From Candidatus Peregrinibacteria bacterium (GTDB lineage Bacteria; Patescibacteriota; Gracilibacteria; CAIRYL01; GCA-016699755), in assembly GCA_016699755.1 (NCBI GenBank), contig CP065009.1:1488001-1552000 (forward strand): DNA of 64,000 nt, given 5' to 3'. Numbering within the stretch: the first letter of the stretch is position 1; every line of letters begins with the position of its first letter. Positions 41,295 through 49,408 of this stretch are shown here, one piece after another. The position numbers and the translations under genes are program-made. The notes under the pieces are model-generated. The model searched no databases. It saw only the letters and a list, made by a program, of their open reading frames with translations, and was not told the DNA's origin.

Positions 41295-41936
41295 CTATGG
41301 AGTGTTTGTTTCAGGAGAATCTTGAGGAAGAGCTTTATCCGATGCTGCTTTTGAAGGAGCGTTTGGCGCTCCTTGATCTTCCGATAATATTTCTTCATTC
41401 GACATCTCTATTTCTCCAGAAACATCTATTGCCGGAGGGGGAGGGGTGTTTGGTGCACCTATTTCTAGTGCTTGACCTTCTTCATTTAATACCACTGTTT
41501 CCTGAAGAGAATCTCCTTGCTGACATTCTTTTGTGAAAAATGCTTGCTCTTCACATTCTGAGCTATCTTCAAAAACACAATATCTCCAGTCTGCTCCGCG
41601 CTCATCTCGTCGCACATCAATATATCCTCCGTTTTCTCGGCAATATTCTGTGGCCGGTTCTTTTGCAATGGTCGGTTCACTTGCACAGTAGCTGTTTGTG
41701 CACTCTAATCCTGTTTCACAAACGATATTTTGCTGGAGATTGCACGAATCACCTCGTGATACCACCCGCTTCTCTGGTACATCCCTCTTTTCTGACAACA
41801 CATCTTTTCTCATATTTTTTTCTTGACCTGTTGTCGTTCGCACAGGAGCTTCTTTTTGCTCAGTGCATCCTGGGAGAAAAAGGAGCAAAGAGAGCGACAT
41901 TCCAATAAGAATACACTTTTGAGAATTGAGAATCAT
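41295..41936 (-). CDS. DUF333 lipoprotein
   Basis: A 213-residue lipoprotein: the hydrophobic signal ends in the lipobox LPGC with acyl-acceptor Cys24. After a charged linker and a Cys-rich stretch (DSCNLQQNIVCETGLEC) comes a DUF333 domain (YCRENGGYIDVRRDERG, WRYCVFEDSSECEEQAFF), a small Cys-rich fold found in outer-surface proteins. The C-terminal 60 residues are Pro/Ser/Glu-rich and probably unstructured. The position right before the SPFH gene suggests shared transcription. Role unknown. Confidence 0.82.
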   Translation of the reverse strand: MILNSQKCILIGMSLSLLLFLPGCTEQKEAPVRTTTGQEKNMRKDVLSEKRDVPEKRVVSRGDSCNLQQNIVCETGLECTNSYCASEPTIAKEPATEYCRENGGYIDVRRDERGADWRYCVFEDSSECEEQAFFTKECQQGDSLQETVVLNEEGQALEIGAPNTPPPPAIDVSGEIEMSNEEILSEDQGAPNAPSKAASDKALPQDSPETNTP

Positions 41937-42047
41937 TTTTTTCAGAAAAATACCTCCTCATTCTATTCTGGTCGGAAAAAAAATCAACTGATTTTATGGA
42001 ATCATGATTGGAAAAACGATACAATATTCACAAGTTTTTGTATATTC

Positions 42048-44147
42048 ATGCTCTCCCAGCTTCTCTCTCCTCGATCAATTGCGCTTGTTGGTGCATCTTC
42101 TCTTCCGGGAAAACTTGGCTACGATATTTTTAGTAACCTCAAGCATCTTGGGTATCGGGGAAAGATTTTTCCGGTAAATCCTAAAGGCGGTTCTCTTTTG
42201 GGACTTCCTGTTTTTCCTAGTATTACAAGTCTTCCAGAAATTCCAGACGTAGTGCTTATCGCTATTCCAGCACCTCTTGTACTTTCGGTAGTTGAAGAAT
42301 GTGGGAAAAAAGGGGCTCGAAATATTATTATCATTAGTGCTGGATTCAAAGAAGTCGGAGGAGAAGGAGCCGAGCGCGAACATAAACTTCAGCAACTTGT
42401 TCAGAAGTACAATCTTTGTCTCATTGGTCCAAACTGCTTAGGAATTATAAATACCGATATTCACATGAATGCCTCATTTGCAGAGGGAATGCCTGCACGA
42501 GGAAATGTGGGTCTCATTTCACAGTCTGGCGCAATGGCAGTGGCAGTCATCGACTGGGCATACGAGAGTGGTTTGGGATTTTCGAAAATTATCAGCATGG
42601 GAAATAAAGCGGGAGCAACTGAAACAGAGCTCCTAGAATATTTGGGTTCAGATAAAAATACGAAAGTAATTCTCCTCTATCTCGAAAGTATTGCGAACGG
42701 AGAACGTTTTCTCGAAATTGCGCGTTCAGTGAGCCTGAAAAAGCCAATCATCGCCATTAAATCGGGAACAAGCGAAGCAGGAACAAAGGCGATTTCTTCG
42801 CATACTGGTTCTTTAGCAGGTTCTGATATTGCTGTTTCTACCGCCTTTTCTCAAGCAGGAATTATCCGTGCAAATACTGTTGAAGAGCTTTTTGATTACG
42901 CAAAAATTTTTAGCTATCAGCATCCACCAAAAGGAAATCGAGTGGGAATTATTACAAATGCTGGGGGACCTGGCATTATGGCAACAGATGCCGTTTCGAA
43001 AACGGGTTTAGAACTTGTACCACTCTCGGAAGAAACAAAGAAAAAACTTGTTGAAGGTCTTCCTGAAACAGCGGCACTCGGAAACCCAGTAGATGTTATT
43101 GGAGATGCTCCGGCAAGTCGTTATCGTCATGCGGTTACTACTCTTCTTGAAAGTGATGATATCGACAGTTTACTCGTTATTCTTACTCCACAGGTGATGA
43201 CAGAAGTGAAACGTGTTGCTGCCCTTACAACCGCGCTTTCTCATCAATATTCTGATAAGACGATTCTGAGTGCATTTATGGGAGGAGAAAGTATTGAACG
43301 GGGAGAAAAGGTATTTCGACGACATCTTTTTCCAAATTATGCCTTTCCAGAGCGGGCGATATTTGCTCTTGATAAGATGCGAGAGTATGCAGAATGGAAA
43401 AAAGCAGAAAAAACTCGTATTCGTATTCGTAAAAAAATACCAATATCCTCTCCTCCTCATCATATTGCTCATATTTTTTCCAAGAAGAAGAGCGGAGATC
43501 GACTCTCGGGAAAAGAAATCGAGATGCTTATGGAAGCCTACCATATTCCCGGTCCCCAAGTTCATCTCGCAAAAAATTCCGAAGAAGCAGTCTCTCTCGC
43601 TAAAGAGATTGGCTATCCCGTAGTTATGAAAATTGCTTCACCGCAGATTTACCACAAAACGGATGCCGGAGGCATTCGCATTGATGTCGAGATCGATGCA
43701 GATGTTCGTAGGTTTTTTGCAGAGATTGTGGCAAGTGCCAAGATATACGATTCTTCGGCAGAAATTCACGGAGTGACTGTCGAACCCATGATTCCCATTG
43801 GGAAAGAGGTTATTATTGGAGTGCGAAAAGATCCGCAGTTTGGACATCTCCTTATGTTTGGACTTGGTGGTATTTATGTGGAGATTCTCAAAGATGTTAC
43901 GTTTCGAGTGGTGCCTATTGGACTGAAAGAGGCAATAGATATGATTGGTGAAATTAAGGCAATTCAAATTCTAAAAGGTGCTCGAGGAGAGAAGCCCGTT
44001 GATCTCAGGGGTATTGCAGAAATCATTGAAAAATTAAGCCGTATTGTGACGGATTTTCCACAAATTTCTGAAATGGAAATTAATCCGCTTATTGTGTCAC
44101 AAAAAGGGAGTATAATGGCGGTAGATACAAATTGTATCGTAGAGTAG
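42048..44147 (+). CDS. ADP-forming acyl-CoA synthetase, fused subunits
   Basis: Reversibly turns acetyl-CoA (or another acyl-CoA), ADP and phosphate into acid, CoA and ATP, a substrate-level phosphorylation step common in fermentative archaea and CPR bacteria. The 699-residue chain has the CoA-binding domain (SIALVGASSLPGKLG), the two ligase domains with the phospho-His motif SSHTGSLAG, and a C-terminal ATP-grasp domain (IGYPVVMKIASP, MFGLGGIYVEILKD, MEINPLIV). Alpha and beta subunits are thus in one chain. No acetyltransferase domain, unlike the Pat regulators. The frame is open to 41823 but I start at the ATG at 42048; a TACAAT -10 at 42020-42025 supports this. Confidence 0.92.
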   Translation: MLSQLLSPRSIALVGASSLPGKLGYDIFSNLKHLGYRGKIFPVNPKGGSLLGLPVFPSITSLPEIPDVVLIAIPAPLVLSVVEECGKKGARNIIIISAGFKEVGGEGAEREHKLQQLVQKYNLCLIGPNCLGIINTDIHMNASFAEGMPARGNVGLISQSGAMAVAVIDWAYESGLGFSKIISMGNKAGATETELLEYLGSDKNTKVILLYLESIANGERFLEIARSVSLKKPIIAIKSGTSEAGTKAISSHTGSLAGSDIAVSTAFSQAGIIRANTVEELFDYAKIFSYQHPPKGNRVGIITNAGGPGIMATDAVSKTGLELVPLSEETKKKLVEGLPETAALGNPVDVIGDAPASRYRHAVTTLLESDDIDSLLVILTPQVMTEVKRVAALTTALSHQYSDKTILSAFMGGESIERGEKVFRRHLFPNYAFPERAIFALDKMREYAEWKKAEKTRIRIRKKIPISSPPHHIAHIFSKKKSGDRLSGKEIEMLMEAYHIPGPQVHLAKNSEEAVSLAKEIGYPVVMKIASPQIYHKTDAGGIRIDVEIDADVRRFFAEIVASAKIYDSSAEIHGVTVEPMIPIGKEVIIGVRKDPQFGHLLMFGLGGIYVEILKDVTFRVVPIGLKEAIDMIGEIKAIQILKGARGEKPVDLRGIAEIIEKLSRIVTDFPQISEMEINPLIVSQKGSIMAVDTNCIVE

Positions 44148-44168
44148 ATTCTTCTCCAAAAAAATGTT

Positions 44169-44177
44169 TGTTATAAT
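44169..44177 (+). promoter_or_regulatory. Extended -10 promoter of secY-adk
   Basis: TGT-TATAAT (44169-44177) is a perfect extended -10; no good -35 is seen. The transcript would start near 44184 and have a leader of nearly 200 bases before secY. Confidence 0.55.
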
Positions 44178-44341
44178 TGTAGCACAATGAACCATTGTTT
44201 TTGTAGTTTATTGCTAGCACGATTTTTTACGATGGTGACAGGGCAAAGAAAATCACAACAGAGAGGTCTTATAGGAACATTAAGAATAGAGAGTGATTCC
44301 CAAAACTTTTTCTCTTGAATCGCAACAAAAAAGGAGGCAGA

Positions 44342-44365
44342 ATGCCGAGGCGTTTTTTCTCTTGA
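44342..44365 (+). CDS. Seven-codon leader frame before secY
   Basis: The perfect ribosome binding site AAGGAGG (44331-44337) is followed after four bases by ATG and the short frame MPRRFFS ending at TGA (44363-44365). The frame is in phase with secY, whose ATG (44378) comes 12 bases after the TGA and has no Shine-Dalgarno of its own. The pair could work by translational coupling or reinitiation. It may also be chance; no function shown. Confidence 0.35.
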   Translation: MPRRFFS

Positions 44366-44377
44366 GATATTATTGCT

Positions 44378-45670
44378 ATGGAATATTTAATTCGTATTTG
44401 GAATTCTCCAGATCTTCGGAAACGAATCCTTTTCACCCTTTTTATTATTCTTGTTTTTCGGATTGCCGCTCATATTACGGTTCCGGGAGTGAATCCTGAG
44501 AGTATTAAAAGTTTATTTGAAGGGGGAAGCGCATTTGCTGTTCTCGCTGCCATTACAGGGGGATCTCTGAAAAACTTCTCTATTGTTATGATGGGATTAT
44601 CGCCCTATATCAATGCCTCCATTATTATTCAGCTCATGACGGTGGTTTTTCCAAGTCTTGAGCAACTTACAAAAGAAGGTGAACAGGGGCAAAGGAGAAT
44701 TACTTCCATGACTCGTTGGCTCACTTTGCCCCTTGCTTTGGCACAAAGTTATGGAATGATTGTGCTTATTTCTCGTGGGGTTCCTGGTTCAGGAGAATTT
44801 ATTAATGTTTCCGATCCGCTCCAAATTCTTCCTGCCATGATGACCATTACTGCCGGAACCATTTTTCTTGTTTGGCTCGGAGAAATGATTTCAGAGAAAG
44901 GAATTGGAAATGGAATTTCTCTTCTTATCTTCACAGGAATTATTTCTGCTATGCCAGGAATAGTTTTTCGTATTATTTCTCAGGCAGGAGATGGATTTAC
45001 CGATAAAATTCTCCCTTTTATTCTCTTTATTGCAGTTTCCGCATTCCTTCTCATTGTGATGGTTATTGTTATGTCGGCTCAGCGTCCCATTCAAATCATC
45101 AACGCTTCACGAAATACCACAGGAGAGCGCTCTTCGCTTCCTATTCGTTTTCTTCAGGCGGGAATGATTCCCATTATTTTCGCTATTTCTCTTGTTACTT
45201 TTCCGAGTATTCTCGCACAACTCTTCGCAAATGCCGATTCTTCATGGCTTCAATCTGCCGCAGGTTGGTGGACACAACACTTTAATCAACAGCGTCCAAC
45301 CAAAGAATATCTCATACTTTACTTCACGCTTATTGTGCTCTTTAGTTATTTTTATGTTTCCATCACTTTTCGTACTGAACAGGTGGCAGAGAATATTCAG
45401 AAACGTGGAGGATTTATTCCTGGTATTCGTCCAGGACGTGAAACATCGGAACATCTTGCGTTTGTAAGTAATCGTATGAATTTATGGGGTGGAAGTTTCT
45501 TAGGAGGTATTGCTCTTGTTCCCCTTCTTTTTACCATGCTCACTCCGCTTTCTTCGAGTGACCTTATTATTTCTGGTTCAGGACTTATTATCGTAGTCGG
45601 TGTTGTGCTTGAGCTTATTCGACAGATCAATGCTCAACTCGTGACTCATAATTACGATAAGCTCACCTAA
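44378..45670 (+). CDS. secY: Protein translocase subunit SecY
   Basis: Channel-forming subunit of the Sec translocon. The 430-residue chain starts MEYLIRIWNSPDLRKRI, matching the normal SecY N-terminus, and has ten predicted membrane helices, including MGLSPYINASIIIQLM (plug and lateral gate region) and the cytoplasmic loop with QKRGGFIPGIRPG that contacts SecA. Its usual ribosomal-protein neighbours (rplO, rpmD) are absent; only adk follows, starting directly after the TAA. Thus the secY-adk pair has been split from the ribosomal operon. Confidence 0.96.
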   Translation: MEYLIRIWNSPDLRKRILFTLFIILVFRIAAHITVPGVNPESIKSLFEGGSAFAVLAAITGGSLKNFSIVMMGLSPYINASIIIQLMTVVFPSLEQLTKEGEQGQRRITSMTRWLTLPLALAQSYGMIVLISRGVPGSGEFINVSDPLQILPAMMTITAGTIFLVWLGEMISEKGIGNGISLLIFTGIISAMPGIVFRIISQAGDGFTDKILPFILFIAVSAFLLIVMVIVMSAQRPIQIINASRNTTGERSSLPIRFLQAGMIPIIFAISLVTFPSILAQLFANADSSWLQSAAGWWTQHFNQQRPTKEYLILYFTLIVLFSYFYVSITFRTEQVAENIQKRGGFIPGIRPGRETSEHLAFVSNRMNLWGGSFLGGIALVPLLFTMLTPLSSSDLIISGSGLIIVVGVVLELIRQINAQLVTHNYDKLT

Positions 45671-46225
45671 ATGGGAAAAGATATTCTTCTCTTTGGCATT
45701 CAGGGGTCAGGAAAGGGGACACAGGCAAAAATTCTCGCAGAGCATAGTGGCATGGTTATTTTTGAAACGGGAGCAGAGCTTCGCAAAATTCGAGAAGAAG
45801 AAAGCGAACTTGGAAAAATAGTTCGAGAAATTATTGATCGAGGTGATCTCGTGCCAAACGAAATTGTAATGGATATTGTGCAACACTTCCTCGAGCGGGT
45901 TCCGCAGGATGCTCGCATTATTTTTGATGGTATCCCTCGGAGCATGCCGCAAAAAGAAACATTTGATTCGCTTCTTGCGGAGAAAGGACGACAGGCAACG
46001 TGTCTTTTTCTTGATGTTCCTCGGAATGAGGTTATTGTCCGCATGCATGAGCGTGGACGTGAGGATGATACTGAAGAGGCTATTGCAAAGCGTATCGAAA
46101 ACTATGAAAAAGAAACCGTTCCCGTACTTCTTGCGTATGAGTCGGAAGGGGATTTCTTAAGGATAAATGGAAGTCAATCTCTGGAAAAAGTGGCAGAAGA
46201 TATTGCAAATATGATTGATTTTTAG
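45671..46225 (+). CDS. adk: Adenylate kinase, short form
   Basis: Balances ATP, ADP and AMP. The 184-residue chain has Walker A GIQGSGKGTQ (the family usually has GxPGSGKGTQ; here Gln replaces Pro), IFDGIPRSMPQ for the AMP/adenine site, and RGREDDTEEAIAKRIENY. Between them the LID is reduced to a short loop, as in short-form kinases, with no zinc Cys. It starts one base after the secY stop and is followed by a hairpin terminator. Confidence 0.94.
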   Translation: MGKDILLFGIQGSGKGTQAKILAEHSGMVIFETGAELRKIREEESELGKIVREIIDRGDLVPNEIVMDIVQHFLERVPQDARIIFDGIPRSMPQKETFDSLLAEKGRQATCLFLDVPRNEVIVRMHERGREDDTEEAIAKRIENYEKETVPVLLAYESEGDFLRINGSQSLEKVAEDIANMIDF

Positions 46226-46247
46226 AGAGATTGAGACTCTCTAAAAA
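46219..46247 (+). terminator. Intrinsic terminator after secY-adk
   Basis: Perfect 11-bp stem TTTTTAGAGAG / CTCTCTAAAAA with loop ATTGAGA, overlapping the adk stop codon. The U tract on the plus strand is weak; the A/T-rich stem is symmetric. Confidence 0.7.
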
Positions 46248-46328
46248 TAGGAGATATTTGTGAGTGCAGGTGCATTGAAAAAAATATGAACAAGAGGTTA
46301 CCCTTTTTGTTTTGACCCTTACTAATGA

Positions 46329-46550
46329 GAAAATCCAGATATGCTGTATGATCTGAAACAAAAGCTTCTCTTTTTTTGAGAGAAACCCCTTCATAACATG
46401 CGAACTGTGCACTTTCTTCCGCCTGAAAAACAAAAAGCACTAGAAACTCTCAGCATTTATATACCAATTGCTCGTCATTTTCAATTCTATGAAATAGTAG
46501 AAGAGCTAGAGTGTTTTTCTCGGAAATGTCTCTTAAAAGAAATAACTTAG
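46329..46550 (+). pseudogene. RelA/SpoT remnant
   Basis: The plus strand encodes PLHNMRTVHFLPPEKQK, then ALETLSIYIPIARHF and IVEELECFSRKCL. This follows the stretch at the end of the RelA/SpoT HD hydrolase domain and into the linker (family pattern HNMRTL..LPPEKQ....ETL.IYAPLA....ELEDLSFKYL). Only about 70 codons remain: a TGA at 46377-46379 interrupts the frame, TAA/TGA stops precede it at 46323-46328, and a TAG at 46548-46550 ends it. An intact 50-codon frame from the ATG at 46398 exists but lacks both active domains. It follows the adk terminator. I read it as the relic of a lost ppGpp enzyme gene; a recent short duplication is the alternative. Confidence 0.6.
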
Positions 46551-47005
46551 GAGATTGGGCAAAGCGTTCCTTCTTTTTCCTTGTTGGTTCGATCGTCGTC
46601 GACGGTGATAATTGTTTTTTCGATACGAAGAATACGGTTAAACGAAAAATATCGTTTCGTAAGCGGAATGCCAATTCCAAGAAGGGAATTGGAAACGAGA
46701 ATACGGTCGAGAACGTCAAGCGAAGGGGAAAACTCTATATCCTCCACGGTTCCAAGCGACGCGTGATTGAGAGCGCTTTGCACTTCATATCCGAGTATAT
46801 TTTCTCCCTCTGGAGCAATAGTCTGCGCTGAATGTGAAAGGGTACAGCCCTGCCCTTGAAAAAGGATGTCTTTTGCGGAAAAAAAGGCACCATTTTTTGT
46901 GTGTATTCCTGAAATTTTTCCGGTATCTGGAAAAAAGAGAATTGCTTCAATGATATAGTTTTTTTGAAGCGGTTTTCCCAAAAGATTTTGTACGGAAATA
47001 TTCAT
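46547..47005 (-). CDS. PRC-barrel domain protein
   Basis: A 152-residue soluble protein with two PRC-barrel-like units, each of strand-rich short repeats: LLGKPLQKNYIIEAILFFPD near the start, then ILGYEVQSALNHASLGTVED and DVLDRILVSN. PRC barrels occur in RimM and in photosynthetic reaction centre H subunits and mostly serve as binding modules. The start at 47005 precedes the first unit; the longer frame begins with TTG at 47041. Its 3' end overlaps the RelA/SpoT relic by four bases on the other strand. Function unknown. Confidence 0.65.
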   Translation of the reverse strand: MNISVQNLLGKPLQKNYIIEAILFFPDTGKISGIHTKNGAFFSAKDILFQGQGCTLSHSAQTIAPEGENILGYEVQSALNHASLGTVEDIEFSPSLDVLDRILVSNSLLGIGIPLTKRYFSFNRILRIEKTIITVDDDRTNKEKEGTLCPIS

Positions 47006-47077
47006 GTTTTTATTATGACGTGGAAGACAGTTTTCTTGCAATTCTTTCGAAAATCGGGGATACTCCGCTTACATCTT

Positions 47078-47154
47078 CGGGGTGTAGCTCAGTTGGCTAG
47101 AGTGCGCGGTTTGGGACCGTGAGGTCGAAGGTTCGAGTCCTTTCACCCCGACCA
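47078..47154 (+). tRNA. tRNA-Pro (anticodon TGG)
   Basis: Full cloverleaf: acceptor CGGGGTG/CACCCCG, D arm with AGCTCAGTTGG, anticodon stem CGCGG/CCGTG with loop TTTGGGA (anticodon TGG), T arm with GGTTCGAGTCC, and an encoded CCA end (47152-47154). Its 3' end is the left copy of a 16-bp repeat that marks an integrated islet. Confidence 0.95.
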
Positions 47155-47160
47155 TTTAAT
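47145..47160. repeat. attL-like repeat at tRNA-Pro 3' end
   Basis: ACCCCGACCATTTAAT covers the last ten bases of tRNA-Pro and six downstream bases. The same 16 bases recur at 50448-50463. Integration into a tRNA 3' end with restoration of the gene is the usual mark of tyrosine-recombinase elements. Confidence 0.8.
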
Positions 47161-47329
47161 CACAGCAGAAAGTATTATTTAGGAATATATCTTGAATAAG
47201 GCTTTTTTTGGCGGTTATTCGCGAATTTTGAATTATGAACCTTTTGGCAAAATAGTCTAGTTTATTTTTGCAATATGGCTTTTTGTGGCGATATTTCAGC
47301 TTTTGGTAGATGGTTCGAGGTTTTTGGAA

Positions 47330-47357
47330 TTGAAAAATAAAACTCAAATAGTATACT
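47330..47357 (+). promoter_or_regulatory. Promoter and possible operator of the islet operon
   Basis: TTGAAA (47330-47335), 16-base spacer, TATACT (47352-47357). An imperfect inverted repeat (CTTGC-GGTA-GCAAA, 47356-47369) overlaps the -10 and transcript start and could bind the XRE protein encoded 17 bases downstream, giving self-repression. Confidence 0.55.
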
Positions 47358-47385
47358 TGCGGTAGCAAATTAATACTTTCAGTCC

Positions 47386-47607
47386 ATGGAAGAAATGACT
47401 CTTCAGCAGGAAAGAACAATCGGACAAAAGATCAAGGCTTGGCGTAATAAAAAAGAACTCACTCAAGATGCCCTTGCTCGCAAGGCTGATATTCCTTACA
47501 CCACTCTTGCAAAGATTGAGAGCGATGTAATTAAAAGCCCTACTCTTCCAACTGCAACCAAAATTGCGGCGGGGTTAGGAATAACTTTAGATGAATTAAT
47601 TTCATAA
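47386..47607 (+). CDS. XRE-family transcriptional regulator
   Basis: A 73-residue DNA-binding protein made of one Cro/CI-type helix-turn-helix: IGQKIKAWRNKKELTQ, DALARKADIPYTTLAKIE and ATKIAAGLGITLDELI are the five helices in order. Such small regulators control restriction or toxin genes beside them. The stop is four bases before the endonuclease start, so the genes are surely co-transcribed. ATG at 47386 or 47395; no good ribosome site before either. A likely auto-repressor. Confidence 0.88.
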   Translation: MEEMTLQQERTIGQKIKAWRNKKELTQDALARKADIPYTTLAKIESDVIKSPTLPTATKIAAGLGITLDELIS

Positions 47608-47611
47608 AGCT

Positions 47612-49384
47612 ATGACGCAAATAGCAATTTTAGTAATTATCGGAATCATTTATTTAATTTTCAAGATATTTGAAGGAATTTCTGACGCTTTTTCATCTTC
47701 TCAAGATAATAGGAAAGTATTGGAAGAGCGAAATGAAAAATTTGGCAATCGACAAATTGACACATCAAAAAGCCTTTTTGAAAGAAATCTCGATATAATA
47801 CAAAGCTATGCCAATAAAATTAATGCAGATTCATATCTGTATTACTATCTAGACAATCAAACAAGAGACTGCATTAACGAAATATGTCTTGCGGAAAATC
47901 AAATGTCCATTAAGCCCGGACATGCTTATTTAAGCACTTGGGAAAACACTGCTCCTCAAGAGTGGGTTACTCTCTCCATACAAATTAAAAACTATTTTAG
48001 AGACGAGCAAAATCGACTAAAAGATGAAGGGAGAGAAATTAATAAAGCTCAATCTGATTTTGAAAAAATTATTTCAGCGAAAAAATCACCTAAAAAGTTT
48101 CGTGAAATTAATAAACGATCTGGCCATGGGGATATTTATCTGGAGCAAGTCAATTCAATATTAATTCTAAGCACTCAAACATGGCATGATAAAGAGCAAC
48201 TTTTAATCAAAAAGCAATTTATACCTCAGCATTTCCCCTTCCCCTCCGAATCGACAACCTTTGCTGGTGAAGTTTTTAATAAAAAAATAACTGCCTTTAA
48301 TCAGGAAATTGAACGAGAGACTGCTGAACACCAAAAAAATGCTAAGTTTTTTGAGAAACTTCGAAAAGGATTTTCAAAAAAGAGTAAGCCCGAAGTTGTC
48401 GCAAGAATTGACTACATATTAAATGAAATTAAGTTTCCAACTTCTTTTCCAAAATTGTGGGATTCGGATTATGATTCAGAACAGTCTATTTTGATTGTAG
48501 AAATGGGGCTGCCTGATGTTGTGCATTCTCAAATTCTAAAAAAGGTTGAACTAAAAACAAAAACAGTAGACAAGCCCCTTACAAAAAAGGAAATTCAAGA
48601 ATTTGTTCCCAAAATTCATCCTGCAATAATTTTGAGATTAGCTTATGAAATTTTTAGAAACGATGACGCAGAAACAATTAAGTTATTGGTAGTAAATGGC
48701 TGGGTTGAGTATGACAATCCTGCGACAGGTGTAAAAACAAAAACATACACCTCCTCACTTGTTTGTAGTCGAGAACAAATTTTAAGTTTAAATTTAACGA
48801 AACTTGACCCCCTTGCTGCATTTCTCAACTTAAAAGGAAAATCAGCAGGTGCTTTAATCGATATTATTCCCGTAACACCAACTATGTCCTTAAATAAAAA
48901 GGACAAACGTTTTATCGAAACTAAAGAAGTGCTAGAAAACCTTGAAGGTGAAACAAATCTTGCCTCTATGGATTGGCAAGACTTTGAAAATCTGATTGCT
49001 GAATTATTTGAAAAAGAGTTCGCGGAAAAAGGGGCAGAGGTAAAAGTAACACAATCAAGTCGTGATAGAGGAGTAGACGCTGTTATTTTTGACCCAGATC
49101 CAATAAAAGGTGGGAAGTTTGTTGTACAGGCAAAACGCTACACAAAAACCGTTGATGTAAGTGCTGTTCGTGATCTGTGCGCAGTAGTGAAAAAAGAAGG
49201 CGCCTCAAGAGGAATTTTGGTAACCACGAGCAGTTATGGAAGTGATGCTTATACTTTTGCTCAAAATGAACCAGTAACTTTATTAAACGGATCAGAGTTA
49301 CTTGGTTTATTAGAAAAGCATGGCTATAAGTTCAGAATTAACATTGCAGAAGCAAGGAAATTATTGAAGCAAGAACAAAAATAA
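47612..49384 (+). CDS. Membrane-anchored Mrr-type restriction endonuclease
   Basis: A 590-residue protein. Residues 4-20 form one membrane helix (IAILVIIGIIYLIFKIF). The middle (about 50-440) is mostly helical and unassigned; 330-440 may form a globular domain of its own (HPAIILRLAYEIFRND). The C-terminus from about 454 is an Mrr-like catalytic domain of the PD-(D/E)xK type: WQDFENLIAELF, then D489 in RDRGVDAVIF, and Q506-A-K508 in FVVQAKRY, with SRGILVTTSSY after it, so the nuclease residues are present. Mrr proteins cut modified or foreign DNA without a methylase. Anchoring to the membrane could place it where phage DNA enters; that is inference. No methyltransferase lies nearby. Confidence 0.85.
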   Translation: MTQIAILVIIGIIYLIFKIFEGISDAFSSSQDNRKVLEERNEKFGNRQIDTSKSLFERNLDIIQSYANKINADSYLYYYLDNQTRDCINEICLAENQMSIKPGHAYLSTWENTAPQEWVTLSIQIKNYFRDEQNRLKDEGREINKAQSDFEKIISAKKSPKKFREINKRSGHGDIYLEQVNSILILSTQTWHDKEQLLIKKQFIPQHFPFPSESTTFAGEVFNKKITAFNQEIERETAEHQKNAKFFEKLRKGFSKKSKPEVVARIDYILNEIKFPTSFPKLWDSDYDSEQSILIVEMGLPDVVHSQILKKVELKTKTVDKPLTKKEIQEFVPKIHPAIILRLAYEIFRNDDAETIKLLVVNGWVEYDNPATGVKTKTYTSSLVCSREQILSLNLTKLDPLAAFLNLKGKSAGALIDIIPVTPTMSLNKKDKRFIETKEVLENLEGETNLASMDWQDFENLIAELFEKEFAEKGAEVKVTQSSRDRGVDAVIFDPDPIKGGKFVVQAKRYTKTVDVSAVRDLCAVVKKEGASRGILVTTSSYGSDAYTFAQNEPVTLLNGSELLGLLEKHGYKFRINIAEARKLLKQEQK

Positions 49385-49408
49385 TCCTTTATTTTTTAAC
49401 CCTGAAAA

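Noticed and set aside
44187..44318. A 43-codon frame in the secY leader
   Set aside because: No ribosome site, no recognisable sequence and composition typical of chance frames.
44342..44380. TGA in phase between a strong ribosome site and secY, suggesting TGA recoding (Gly or Trp)
   Set aside because: TGA is used as true stop by several genes with overlapping starts (669-672, 11156, 35877), and no conserved gene here has an internal TGA. The secY ATG at 44378 gives the standard N-terminus.
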